A stretch of 51,442 bases of DNA from CAIKZJ01 sp964626015 (GTDB lineage: Bacteria; Bacteroidota; Ignavibacteria; Tepidaquicellales; Tepidaquicellaceae): the NCBI GenBank assembly GCA_964626015.1, contig CAZVCC010000018.1, positions 1 through 51,442 of the forward strand, read 5' to 3'. Below, one piece after another: positions 25,629-33,567 of the stretch (positions are counted from its first letter, which is position 1; each line of letters begins with the position of its first letter). The position numbers were made by a program, and so were the translations under genes. Below the pieces are notes generated by a model. That model ran no database searches and had not been told where the DNA came from. It saw nothing but the letters and a program-made list of their open reading frames with translations.

Positions 25629-26525
25629 TTAATTGAAATAATTTTTATTTCTTTGGTAAACTAAATTCCATTCATAATTGGACGGATAATTTCTATATTG
25701 CTTGCTCATAAATATTGTTATTTTTCCCATTATAGATTCAACAGGTATTTTTTGACCATCAATAATTTTATCTTCACTTTTAATGTCCGCATGTTTAAGG
25801 TTAAAATAATGGCCCAATTCATGAGCACCAGTAGAAATGTATGGACGAAGTTTTTCACCTTTCAAAAGCTCTAATACTTCACCTCTAAATCCAACACCTT
25901 GATTTTTCTCAAGTTCTTCTTTATCATTATATGCATTAATAATAAAATTTACATATTTTTCACTTGATAATTTTTCTGATGCCGCATCATCATATTCACC
26001 ATCCATACTATTAATTCTAACAGATACTCCTATGTTATACTCTTCCCCGTCAATAATAAATGTGCCACTCCATTTTTCCATATTTGAAATGATGATTTCG
26101 GCAGTAGATATTTGATCCTTAGTTAACCCTTTAATTTGATCAGATTCATATCTTGTATAATAAAAAGAAAACTCAAAATTTATACTATTGCCATTTAATG
26201 TAACCCGTGGAATGAATCCATCTGGATCTATTAAACTCAGAGGATTCTCCAGAACATAATTATACGGTGTCCATTGAATGTGTTTTTCAAATAACGGATC
26301 AATAGAATCCCATCTTCCTATCCTCGAATCATAATACCTCGCGCCGAAATAATCATAAGTGTATTTGAATTTCTTACTTTCCGGCTCTTCATTCTCGTAT
26401 TTCATATCAGTTATCTGATTTTGTGAATTATAGCTGTATTCAGTAGTTTTCATTCCCAGTCCTGCAATATAGTTCCACATTTTTATGACTCTGCCCCTCA
26501 GTAGAATTATTACATTACTTTTCAA
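25629..26525 (-). CDS. Rhs core remnant fused to metzincin tip, intact zinc site (unit 2)
   Basis: A 298-residue ORF from a TTG inside the end of the preceding gene; the true start is uncertain because this is a 5'-truncated piece. Order: core piece (GRVIKMWNYIAGLGMKTTEY), a jump at KYTYDY into FGARYYDSRIGRW, the junction NPLSLIDPDGF, then a tip of about 205 residues. The tip has HELGHYFNLKH (HExxHxxxxxH, with Asn where metzincins usually have Gly) and PVESIMGK, a Met-turn candidate. It would act as a secreted or delivered peptidase. It has no signal peptide of its own, so it needs recombination with a full Rhs gene, or is dormant. Confidence 0.78.
   Translation of the reverse strand: MKSNVIILLRGRVIKMWNYIAGLGMKTTEYSYNSQNQITDMKYENEEPESKKFKYTYDYFGARYYDSRIGRWDSIDPLFEKHIQWTPYNYVLENPLSLIDPDGFIPRVTLNGNSINFEFSFYYTRYESDQIKGLTKDQISTAEIIISNMEKWSGTFIIDGEEYNIGVSVRINSMDGEYDDAASEKLSSEKYVNFIINAYNDKEELEKNQGVGFRGEVLELLKGEKLRPYISTGAHELGHYFNLKHADIKSEDKIIDGQKIPVESIMGKITIFMSKQYRNYPSNYEWNLVYQRNKNYFN
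26349..26360. repeat. 12-bp microhomology at an internal Rhs core deletion
   Basis: The sequence ataatcataagt (acttatgattat on the coding strand, TYDY) occurs at 18510-18521 inside KYTYDYAGRL and at 21954-21965 and 23719-23730 inside STYDYFGARYY. Here it joins the upstream context of the first to the downstream context of the second, in frame, removing several hundred codons of core. Confidence 0.8.
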
Positions 26526-26952
26526 TGTTCAATAAAGTTTCTGCATGAAAAAACACTCTCGGATTATTACCATAAAGTGTTTTCATTTTAACTATTATAA
26601 GATAATATCCATTTTCAAACTTAATATCTAAAGGATCATTTATTCCAAAATTAACACAATAGTATCCCGATGGCATAATCAATGAATCAATAACTTCAAG
26701 TGTATCATTACTATTAATGCTTTTGATATGAATTGAAATATTTACCGAATCTGGAATATTAATAAACAACTTATTATTAGGAGTGAAAATAGTAATATCT
26801 CCTTTGGATAGAAAATATCCATTATGAATAGCAGAAGATTGATATTCAAATATGCAAAGACTGTTGGTTTGTGAGAATACATTTGCATTAAAAGTAAATA
26901 AAATTATTAGCAAAAAATAGAATACATAACACCAGTTTTTTATTTTAGTCAT
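26515..26952 (-). CDS. Exported small protein, candidate immunity protein of unit 1
   Basis: A 145-residue protein with a signal peptide (VFYFLLIILFTFNANVFSQ, cleavage after FSQ) and a beta-sandwich-like mature part (SVNISIHIKSINSNDTLEVI, YYLIIVKMKTLYG). It starts 1 bp after the stop of the large unit 1 Rhs ORF, and its last 11 bp overlap the start of the unit 2 core remnant. No motif recognised. Exported immunity to the cysteine-hydrolase tip is inferred from position. Confidence 0.68.
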   Translation of the reverse strand: MTKIKNWCYVFYFLLIILFTFNANVFSQTNSLCIFEYQSSAIHNGYFLSKGDITIFTPNNKLFINIPDSVNISIHIKSINSNDTLEVIDSLIMPSGYYCVNFGINDPLDIKFENGYYLIIVKMKTLYGNNPRVFFHAETLLNIEK

Positions 26953-26953
26953 A

Positions 26954-28726
26954 TTATTTATTTATTTGTTCCCAATCTCTATAAAATACCGGATTATTTA
27001 AATCCGGGGGTTGGTTGTTAATATATTTTGATTTATTTCTATTATATGAATTAATGATATCTGTTTCAGAACTAATACTAACAGGTTCTTTTGTGTCTAT
27101 CCTATTTAAAAAATATTTGACACCCAATTGATTTTTTATTAAATATATCGCAGAATGCATTGGAACATCGTTACCTATAATAAACCCCTCTATATTCCAA
27201 TCTTTTGTTAAATAAAATACTGCCAAATCACCCGACTTTTGTGATTCAACAATATCACCTTTATATGATATATCTTGTCCTTGTTTCTCAAATTCTTCAA
27301 TTCCTGATTTACTTTTATTAATAGCAACAAATCCGTGACAATTACTATTTGTTGATGATTTGTAGTTAGTATTTGATACAACATACTGAGTAATATCAAA
27401 AATTGTTTCGCCTATTTTTATATCAAAATTATTTATACCTAATAGCATCTGATCTTGTACGAATTTTTCAGAACTTATTCCTAACTGACTGACCAAACTT
27501 TGCAAATTATCGTTTACTTCTGATCTAACAGTTATTTTGTTGGTTTTTTCATCATATTCAGGAATCCATCTACCGTCAGGATCGGTTAGTAATATTGGGT
27601 TGTTTACTGAATAAGAATATGGAGCAAATGATGGATACTTGTTAATAAGTAAATCTTTCTGTCCCCATCTCCCCACCCTCGAATCATAATACCTTGCGCC
27701 GAAATAATCATAGCTTGATTCACTGTCTCTCTCTTTTCCTGTGAATTTGTTCTTGGTGGTATAGGGTTCATACGTTCTGCCTTCAAGATAATATCCCCAC
27801 ATGTCGTAATCATTTGCGGATATTACTGTTTTACCTTCATCAAGCACCGCACGCACTGAGCCAAGATGGTCTTTTAGGTAATAATACTTACTGTTACCCG
27901 CATAATTTATCCTGCCCGTGATTTCATTACCTGACCAAACATTCCAGTACTGCAGCGTATAGCTTGAATAAACCATTATTTCCCTGCCTGCCACATCCCT
28001 TGAATAGTAATCATCGACTATAATCGTCCATCCGGGAGGCAGGTCTGCTTCTTCTTCGGGAAACGGCGGCGGGTCATATTCTTCGCTTAAGAAAACTGTT
28101 TTTCGAGTCCTGTTTCCCGCTTCATCATACTTATACCTTGTAATATATGTTCTTGGCGGGTCAACCATAAAGTTCTGGTTTGTAATTTCCGTTATCAGAT
28201 TCCTGTGGTCGTATTTTATTCCTGTATTATTATTCATGTAATCGTTTGTCATATTGCCGTTATAATCATAAGTAAACAGGTCTGTCGAGCCGCTTACTCT
28301 CCTTAGCCGGTTTGTTCCTGCGTAATAAGCATAATTATAATTATCAAATAAATTGTTATTCGAGCCGTATCTTTGCATTGTCAGAATATTTCCGTCAGGG
28401 TCATACGAATTTATCATGTCGAATGTATTATCCTCTGTACTTGTACAGTTTGCCTCCAGCAGACGGTTTGATTCGTCGTACGTGTAATTAAAGCTTAAAT
28501 CATACTGGTTAGAATAATTATCTTTATAATACCCGGAAAATGTCTGCGACTGTATATTGCTGTTTGCAAAATATTCCAAACTGTATGAAAATGGATTCTC
28601 CTCTTCATTGCTGAACATTGTTATTCTATTTCTTGTATCATATTCTGATGTATATATTAAACTTATTGGGTCATATGTAAATGTATTTATCTGTGAATTC
28701 TGATTGTATGTATAAGAGTTAAACAC
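26954..28726 (-). CDS. Rhs/YD-repeat protein, N-terminally truncated, with NlpC/P60-like tip (unit 1)
   Basis: The longest Rhs ORF, 590 residues from GTG 28726, with the frame open only about 10 codons further. About 375 residues are YD-repeat core (YDTRNRITMF, YDESNRLLEANC, YDYNGNMTNDY, YDEAGNRTRKT, YYLKDHLGSVRAV, RYYDSRVGRWGQ) and end in the junction TDPDGR. The tip (about 210 residues) contains NSNCHGFVAI, GDLAVFYLT and PMHSAIYLI, the spacing of a papain-fold NlpC/P60 or CHAP-like hydrolase with Cys and His catalytic residues. A bacterial Rhs protein is normally over 1,000 residues with an N-terminal export or plug domain, absent here. The tip could be a peptidoglycan amidase/peptidase or another papain-fold toxin. 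Confidence 0.8.
   Translation of the reverse strand: MFNSYTYNQNSQINTFTYDPISLIYTSEYDTRNRITMFSNEEENPFSYSLEYFANSNIQSQTFSGYYKDNYSNQYDLSFNYTYDESNRLLEANCTSTEDNTFDMINSYDPDGNILTMQRYGSNNNLFDNYNYAYYAGTNRLRRVSGSTDLFTYDYNGNMTNDYMNNNTGIKYDHRNLITEITNQNFMVDPPRTYITRYKYDEAGNRTRKTVFLSEEYDPPPFPEEEADLPPGWTIIVDDYYSRDVAGREIMVYSSYTLQYWNVWSGNEITGRINYAGNSKYYYLKDHLGSVRAVLDEGKTVISANDYDMWGYYLEGRTYEPYTTKNKFTGKERDSESSYDYFGARYYDSRVGRWGQKDLLINKYPSFAPYSYSVNNPILLTDPDGRWIPEYDEKTNKITVRSEVNDNLQSLVSQLGISSEKFVQDQMLLGINNFDIKIGETIFDITQYVVSNTNYKSSTNSNCHGFVAINKSKSGIEEFEKQGQDISYKGDIVESQKSGDLAVFYLTKDWNIEGFIIGNDVPMHSAIYLIKNQLGVKYFLNRIDTKEPVSISSETDIINSYNRNKSKYINNQPPDLNNPVFYRDWEQINK
27782..28136 (-). repeat. 355-bp direct repeat, copy B (Rhs core)
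   Basis: Identical by eye to 22032-22386, inside the Rhs core of unit 1. A block this long without a single silent change points to recent duplication or ongoing gene conversion between units. Confidence 0.85.
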
Positions 28727-29214
28727 CTTTTTAATCGGTTGGTCGAATATTATTAACTAACATTTTCGGACTTCCAAATTCATTTTGTTATTTGAACCCC
28801 TTTTTTGTATCAACTGCAATCCTGCTTTATATAAATTAATATTTTAAGGTCAAATATTACAATGCACTTTGATTTACCCGATATTTATAAAATGTCTGAT
28901 TCGATACGTATTATATCTTGTTATTTGTTCTCTATATATAGATTCAATTTCAATTGAAATTAAAAATAGAGTCCGTTATGTATCTAAAAATAATTTTCTA
29001 AAAACTTATAGACCAAAGGTGACATCTAATGTACATAAGTAATTAAATTAAGAGAAAAGTTTATTAAGTATTTATAATTAAATGTCTAAAATCCAACAAT
29101 TGATTTGATTTTTGTTTTAGTTTTAGTGTATCTGAATTATGATAGCAATATAACTTTATTTGTAATATTTTCGTATAATCTATTATCTATAAACTTTTTA
29201 ATAATATCACTATT
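28727..29214. other. Long AT-rich intergenic region between the Rhs array and the S9 peptidase gene
   Basis: About 490 bp with no ORF of note on either strand and no recognisable core Rhs text upstream of about 28757, where a TAG closes the Rhs frame. It must hold the promoter of the plus-strand peptidase gene and, if the array is transcribed, its promoter. I see no convincing motif or strong hairpin. Confidence 0.5.
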
Positions 29215-31089
29215 ATGAAAAAATTATTATTATTTAATCTCGCAATTTTTATGTTAGTATCATTTGCTATTAATGCTCAGGTAAGGGAAGTTCCTTTAAA
29301 GGATTTCTTCAAAAATCCGGAAAAGACGGGCTATCAGATATCTCCCGATGGAAATTATTTTTCTTTTTTAGCACCGTGGGAATCTCGTTTAAACATCTTC
29401 GTTCAGAAGATTGGCGATAATGATGCGGTTAGAATCACATCTGCAAAAGAAAGAGATATCACTTCCTATTTCTGGAAGGGTAATAACAAGATTATGTACC
29501 TTCAGGATAAAGCGGGTGACGAAAACTTCAAGCTATATTCCGTCAATAAAGACGGAAGCGATTTAAAACTTCTTACGCCGGAAGACAAAGTCAGAGCGGG
29601 AATCGTTGATGACCTTGAAGATATTGATGACTATATGCTTATCAGTACTAATGAAAGAAACCCGCAGGCATTCGATGTTTACAGGCTGAACGTGAATACA
29701 GGCGAAAAGAAAATGATAGCCGAAAATCCAGGCAATATTATGGGATGGATTACCGACCATGACGGAAAGCTCAGAGTTGCCACGGCTTCAGACGGTGTAA
29801 ATAGTGTTGTGCTGTACAGGGATACGGAAGAAGAGCCTTTCAAAGAAGTCCTTGTTACTAACTTCAGGGATGAGCTGAATCCGCTGTTCTTTACATTCGA
29901 TAACAAGTTTATGTATGCATCCTCCAATCTCGGACGTGATAAAAGTGCTATCGTTAAGTTCGATATAGCAAACGGTAAAGAGCTTGAATTGATGTATGAA
30001 AATCCTGACGTTGACGTAAGCGGTTTAAGCTATTCAAGAAAAAGAAAAGTGTTGACTACAATTTCTTACGTTAAGGAAAAAAGAGAAATGAAGTTCCTCG
30101 ATTCTGAAACAGAGAAACGCTACGATAGACTAAAAAAAGAACTTGGTGATTATGAAGTCGTCATAACGGGTTTAAATAAAAACGAAGATAAATTCCTCGT
30201 TAGAACTTATAGCGATAGGTCTTTAGGCTCATATTATTTCTATGATGCAGCATCGGATAAATTATCTAAAATCGTGGAAGTGAGCCCATGGCTTAATGAG
30301 AACGAACTTGCCGTGCAGAAACCTGTTACTTATAAATCAAGAGACGGACTCACAATTCACGGGTACTTAACCCTGCCTGTCGGTGTTGAGCCGAAGAACC
30401 TTCCCGTCGTTATGAATATTCACGGCGGTCCCTGGGCACGCGATAACTGGGGATTCAACCCCGAAGTGCAGTTCCTCGCAAACAGGGGATTCGCAGTCCT
30501 GCAGGTGAATTACAGAGGTTCAACAGGCTACGGAAAAAAATTCTGGGAAGCTTCTTTCAGAGAGTGGGGAAAGAAAATGCAGGATGACGTTTCAGACGGA
30601 GTAAAATGGCTTATCTCCGAAGGTATTGCAAACCCGAAGAAAGTAGGTATCTACGGCGGCAGTTACGGTGGTTACGCTACTCTTGCAGGTCTTGCCTTCT
30701 CGCCCGAACTTTACGCTTGCGGTGTTGACTATGTCGGCGTTTCAAACCTTTTCACTTTCATGAAAACCATTCCTCCTTACTGGGAGCCATTCAGAAAAAT
30801 GATGTACGAAATGGTTGGAAACCCCGAAGTTGATAGCGCTCTGTTCGTTTCTGCATCACCGGTATTTCATGCAGATAAAATCGTCGCACCTTTGTTCGTC
30901 GCTCAGGGAAAAATGGACCCGAGAGTTAACATCGCAGAATCAGACCAGATGGTCGAGGCAATGAAAAAACGCGGCGTTGAAGTTGAATACATGGTTAAAG
31001 ACAATGAAGGTCATGGTTTCCGTAACGAAGAAAATCGTTTCGATTTCTACGGTGCAATGGAAACATTCCTGAAGAAGCATTTAAAGTAA
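29215..31089 (+). CDS. Secreted S9 family serine peptidase (acylaminoacyl-peptidase/DPP-like)
   Basis: Exported oligopeptidase that should clip short peptides in the periplasm. A Sec signal peptide (LLLFNLAIFMLVSFAINAQ) is followed by a beta-propeller region (about residues 25-350: SPDGNYFSFLAPWESR, LYSVNKDGSDLKLLTPEDK, YDAASDKLSKI) that gates access. The C-terminal alpha/beta hydrolase (about 365-624) has NIHGGPWARD (oxyanion region), RGSTGYGKKFW, the nucleophile in YGGSYGGYA (Ser483), Asp568 in GKMDPRV and His600 in NEGHGF. Length 624 suits the S9C branch. Single-gene unit followed by a terminator hairpin. Confidence 0.93.
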   Translation: MKKLLLFNLAIFMLVSFAINAQVREVPLKDFFKNPEKTGYQISPDGNYFSFLAPWESRLNIFVQKIGDNDAVRITSAKERDITSYFWKGNNKIMYLQDKAGDENFKLYSVNKDGSDLKLLTPEDKVRAGIVDDLEDIDDYMLISTNERNPQAFDVYRLNVNTGEKKMIAENPGNIMGWITDHDGKLRVATASDGVNSVVLYRDTEEEPFKEVLVTNFRDELNPLFFTFDNKFMYASSNLGRDKSAIVKFDIANGKELELMYENPDVDVSGLSYSRKRKVLTTISYVKEKREMKFLDSETEKRYDRLKKELGDYEVVITGLNKNEDKFLVRTYSDRSLGSYYFYDAASDKLSKIVEVSPWLNENELAVQKPVTYKSRDGLTIHGYLTLPVGVEPKNLPVVMNIHGGPWARDNWGFNPEVQFLANRGFAVLQVNYRGSTGYGKKFWEASFREWGKKMQDDVSDGVKWLISEGIANPKKVGIYGGSYGGYATLAGLAFSPELYACGVDYVGVSNLFTFMKTIPPYWEPFRKMMYEMVGNPEVDSALFVSASPVFHADKIVAPLFVAQGKMDPRVNIAESDQMVEAMKKRGVEVEYMVKDNEGHGFRNEENRFDFYGAMETFLKKHLK

Positions 31090-31114
31090 AGTATATTAAG
31101 TACGCATAAAATAT

Positions 31115-31144
31115 AAAGGGGCTGCTTGAATGAACAGCCCCTTT
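31115..31144 (+). terminator. Hairpin terminator after the S9 peptidase gene
   Basis: Perfect 10-bp stem aaaggggctg / cagccccttt with a 10-base loop, 25 bp past the stop. The stem ends in three T but no longer U-run follows, so efficiency is uncertain. Confidence 0.8.
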
Positions 31145-31422
31145 AGTATTAAGTGCTCTTATTTTTTGCTTTTAGCTATAACCTTCTAAGGAACTTAACT
31201 AAGTTTATGTTTTTCAATTAAATTAAATCCGTACAAATCCGTAAAATCTGTGTAAATCAGCGTTCTATTATATTCCTAATTTTCTTACTTCCTTAATTCC
31301 ACACTTGGAATTGGGGGCTACGAGCTATCAGCCATGAGCTATCGGAATTTCACATTAATTTTTCTGTTGCTTAAATCGGACAAAGTCATTATATTTAACA
31401 AGATAAATATATCTGATTAAAA
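31145..31422. other. Intergenic region with imperfect repeats before the Rrf2 gene
   Basis: About 280 bp. It contains the near-repeats tccgtacaaatccgtaaaatctgtg (31231-31255) and gagctatcagccatgagctatcgg (31322-31345), the latter two copies of gagctatc 15 bp apart. These look like degenerate dispersed intergenic repeats. No ORF is supported. Confidence 0.5.
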
Positions 31423-31863
31423 ATGACTGTTATTTTTTCTAAAAAATGTGAGTATGGTCTGCAGGCTGTTCTCTACCTGTCGACTCTCGACGACCATAAG
31501 ATGGCTTCCGCGGATGAAATTTCAAGAAAGCTTAATATTCCAAAAGAGTTTGTCTCTAAAATTCTTCAAAGTCTTGCTTTAAAGAAACTTGTCGCCTCTA
31601 AGAAAGGAAATTCAGGTGGTTTTTATCTCGATAGAAAGGCCTCCCAGATTAAACTCATTGAAATTGTTGAGGCTATTGACGGGCTATCGCTATTTAATAA
31701 CTGCGTTCTTGGTTTTCCGGATTGCACACCCGAAAAACCCTGTCCCGTGCATAATAAATGGGGAAAACTTAGAAAAGATGCTTATGAAATGCTTTCAAAT
31801 GAAACTCTTGATCATTTCAGAAAGAAAACTGTCGCAAAAATAGGTACGATTCATAATAAATAA
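31423..31863 (+). CDS. Rrf2-family transcriptional regulator with a three-cysteine cluster site
   Basis: DNA-binding regulator of the IscR/NsrR group. The winged helix lies at residues 1-80 (KKCEYGLQAVLYLS, ISRKLNIPKEFVSKILQSLA, KKGNSGGFYLDR). The Fe-S ligand loop shows Cys94, Cys101 and Cys107 (C-x6-C-x5-C) in NNCVLGFPDCTPEKPCPVH, close to the spacing of NsrR and IscR. It is probably a [4Fe-4S] or [2Fe-2S] sensor of nitric oxide, oxygen or cluster status. It stands 56 bp before a polyferredoxin gene and near two genes of families tied to anaerobic or NO metabolism, so NsrR-like sensing is the likelier role. Confidence 0.88.
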   Translation: MTVIFSKKCEYGLQAVLYLSTLDDHKMASADEISRKLNIPKEFVSKILQSLALKKLVASKKGNSGGFYLDRKASQIKLIEIVEAIDGLSLFNNCVLGFPDCTPEKPCPVHNKWGKLRKDAYEMLSNETLDHFRKKTVAKIGTIHNK

Positions 31864-31919
31864 TTATCTGCTTAGGAATAAATTAGCTTGGGAGGAACAA
31901 GTTAAATTTATTCAATCAA

Positions 31920-32984
31920 ATGAAAGTAATATCTAAAAATCAAAGTAAGTTTAAAATCCGTGACTATCGTTTTTATATACAACTCGCATTTGCTCTGCTT
32001 TGTATATGGATTGGCGTAGAATTTTATTTGTTTATAAATTTCCTTGAATCTGGAGGAACCGCACCCTTCTATTCACGTCCACCGGGAGTTGACGGTTTTC
32101 TGCCTATTAGCTCGCTCATGAGCTTTTATCTTTTCGCTATGACAGGAGAAATAAGCCTTGTTCATCCGGCAGGGTTATTTATCTTTACGGCAATAGTTTT
32201 AATATCACTCGTATTCGGGAAATCATTCTGCAGCTGGTTTTGTCCTGTCGGCTTTCTATCCGAACTTCTCGGTGACCTGGGAGAAAAAATCTTCAAAAGA
32301 AAACTTAAACTTCCCAAATTTCTCGATTATCCGCTAAGAAGCCTTAAATATCTCCTGCTTGGATTCTTTGTGTATTCCATTTTCTTCCTGATGACAGATA
32401 TAGCTATTAAAGCCTTCCTCGAAGATACATATAATATTATGGCAGACGTAAAAATGTATTACTTCTTCGCCGATATTTCTCGGTTTTCACTCATAGTAAT
32501 TTCAATTCTTTTTGTATTATCAATCGTGATTCGTAATTTCTGGTGCCGTTTTCTATGCCCTTATGGCGCCCTGCTCGGCATCCTGTCTTTATTAAGCCCA
32601 AACAAGATTAAACGAAACAGCGCATCATGCATTGACTGTAAGCTTTGTACTGCAGCCTGTCCATCTTCAATCAATGTACATAAAATTAACACAGTTATTT
32701 CTGACGAATGCACTTCGTGCATGAATTGCGTTGACGTTTGCCCTGTTAAGGATACACTCGATCTCAAAAATGTTGTAGTCAGAAAAACAATTAATAAAAA
32801 GTGGGTTGCAGTAGGTGTTGTCGGAATGTTTATGCTTGTAACGGGGATTGGAATGGTTACAGGTTACTGGCAGAATAAAATTGCTAAAGAAGAATATCTC
32901 ATATATCATAAGAATATTGATGAGCTTGGACACCCTACAGACTCAAAGTCAATCGAAAAGATGAATGAAGAGGTTAGTAAATAG
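31920..32984 (+). CDS. NapH/NosR-like membrane polyferredoxin
   Basis: Membrane electron-transfer protein with about five helices (residues 20-240 plus one near 290-310) and four cysteine motifs. Two are the CxxxCP type found in NapH/NosR/CcoG relatives (FCSWFCPVGFLSE near residue 105, WCRFLCPYGALLG near 212). Two are ferredoxin [4Fe-4S] sites (CIDCKLCTAACP, CTSCMNCVDVCP at about 240-280). NapH and NosR draw electrons from quinol for periplasmic nitrate or nitrous-oxide reduction, but no reductase gene is seen here, so the acceptor is unknown. Probably controlled by the Rrf2 regulator just upstream. Confidence 0.85.
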   Translation: MKVISKNQSKFKIRDYRFYIQLAFALLCIWIGVEFYLFINFLESGGTAPFYSRPPGVDGFLPISSLMSFYLFAMTGEISLVHPAGLFIFTAIVLISLVFGKSFCSWFCPVGFLSELLGDLGEKIFKRKLKLPKFLDYPLRSLKYLLLGFFVYSIFFLMTDIAIKAFLEDTYNIMADVKMYYFFADISRFSLIVISILFVLSIVIRNFWCRFLCPYGALLGILSLLSPNKIKRNSASCIDCKLCTAACPSSINVHKINTVISDECTSCMNCVDVCPVKDTLDLKNVVVRKTINKKWVAVGVVGMFMLVTGIGMVTGYWQNKIAKEEYLIYHKNIDELGHPTDSKSIEKMNEEVSK

Positions 32985-32989
32985 TAAAC

Positions 32990-33026
32990 GGGTCATAATG
33001 ATTACTCTTATCAATCACTATGACCC
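32990..33026. terminator. Bidirectional hairpin terminator
   Basis: The 14-base arms gggtcataatgatt and aatcactatgaccc pair with one mismatch around a 9-base loop, followed by TTTT on the plus side. It separates the converging polyferredoxin and DUF1858 genes and can serve both. Confidence 0.82.
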
Positions 33027-33048
33027 TTTTAATTAACTTAATTTTGTA

Positions 33049-33567
33049 TTATTGCTTCCTGAAATAAGTCATAACTCTTCCATCCATCATATCCTCTGTA
33101 TAAACCTGAAGTCCCTTTGCTGTTATCATATCAATCAGCGGAGCGGGCGTAAAAGGTGTTATTAACAAATAAATGTCTCCCTCCTTAAGTTTTCCTGTTT
33201 CCTGTACAACCTTATTAACAGGATGTACTCCCGCTTCAAGGTCTTCCCTCGCATCATAAAATATTCTTATTTTCTTCTCGTCAATCCAGTCAGGCTTTAC
33301 TACCGTCTCGCTTTTTTCCGCTGAGAGTTCCACGCTGCCCTGTCCAACCTCTGCTCTTAATTTATTAATTAATTCACCAATGCTTACCTTTCCCACTACT
33401 GATGCCTGCTTTAAGGTAGTTACTTTAGCTATTGTCTTCCTTAGTATCGGATTCTTAAGCTTTACAAATACAGGTGCAATCTCAATCAGCTTGTCTTCAA
33501 GCTGCGGATATTCTCTCAGAAGCTCGGCTACTTTTACATCGGGTGTAATTATCAGTTTACTTGTCAT
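33049..33567 (-). CDS. DUF1858-DUF2249 domain protein
   Basis: A 172-residue cytoplasmic protein with two small domains. Residues 1-75 match DUF1858 (ITPDVKVAELLREYPQLEDKLIEIAP, the helical domain found beside hybrid-cluster and sulfur-carrier proteins). Residues 95-172 match DUF2249 (FYDAREDLEAGVHPVNKVVQ, GDIYLLITPFTPAPLIDMI), a TusA-like or hemerythrin-associated fold. Neither domain has a settled function; both recur in gene sets for NO or anaerobic respiration. The start overlaps the end of the upstream DUF438 gene by 11 bp, so the two are translationally coupled. Confidence 0.85.
   Translation of the reverse strand: MTSKLIITPDVKVAELLREYPQLEDKLIEIAPVFVKLKNPILRKTIAKVTTLKQASVVGKVSIGELINKLRAEVGQGSVELSAEKSETVVKPDWIDEKKIRIFYDAREDLEAGVHPVNKVVQETGKLKEGDIYLLITPFTPAPLIDMITAKGLQVYTEDMMDGRVMTYFRKQ

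Larger units (their letters stand above)
18300..28726 (-). other. Rhs/YD-repeat cassette array (polymorphic toxin-immunity island)
   Basis: About 10.4 kb in which every gene runs on the minus strand and core pieces of one Rhs protein recur about seven times. From the transcription start (28.7 kb) the units are: (1) 28726-26954 core + cysteine-hydrolase tip, then 26952-26515; (2) 26525-25629 core + metzincin tip, then 25609-24932; (3) 24884-24344 core + HEGAH tip, then 24340-23807; (4) about 23805-23054 core + unassigned tip, then 23038-22673; (5) about 22535-21232 core + metzincin tip, then 21200-20443; (6) 20359-19814 tip without core, then 19801-18791; (7) about 18715-18300 core without tip. 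Each core piece starts close behind the previous candidate immunity gene. Base composition is more AT-rich than in the flanking operons. The array has no full-length Rhs leader. Confidence 0.85.

Noticed and set aside
18300..28726. Prophage or transposon as the source of the repeated genes
   Set aside because: No integrase, transposase, terminal inverted repeat or phage structural gene is seen; the repeats are Rhs core coding sequence.
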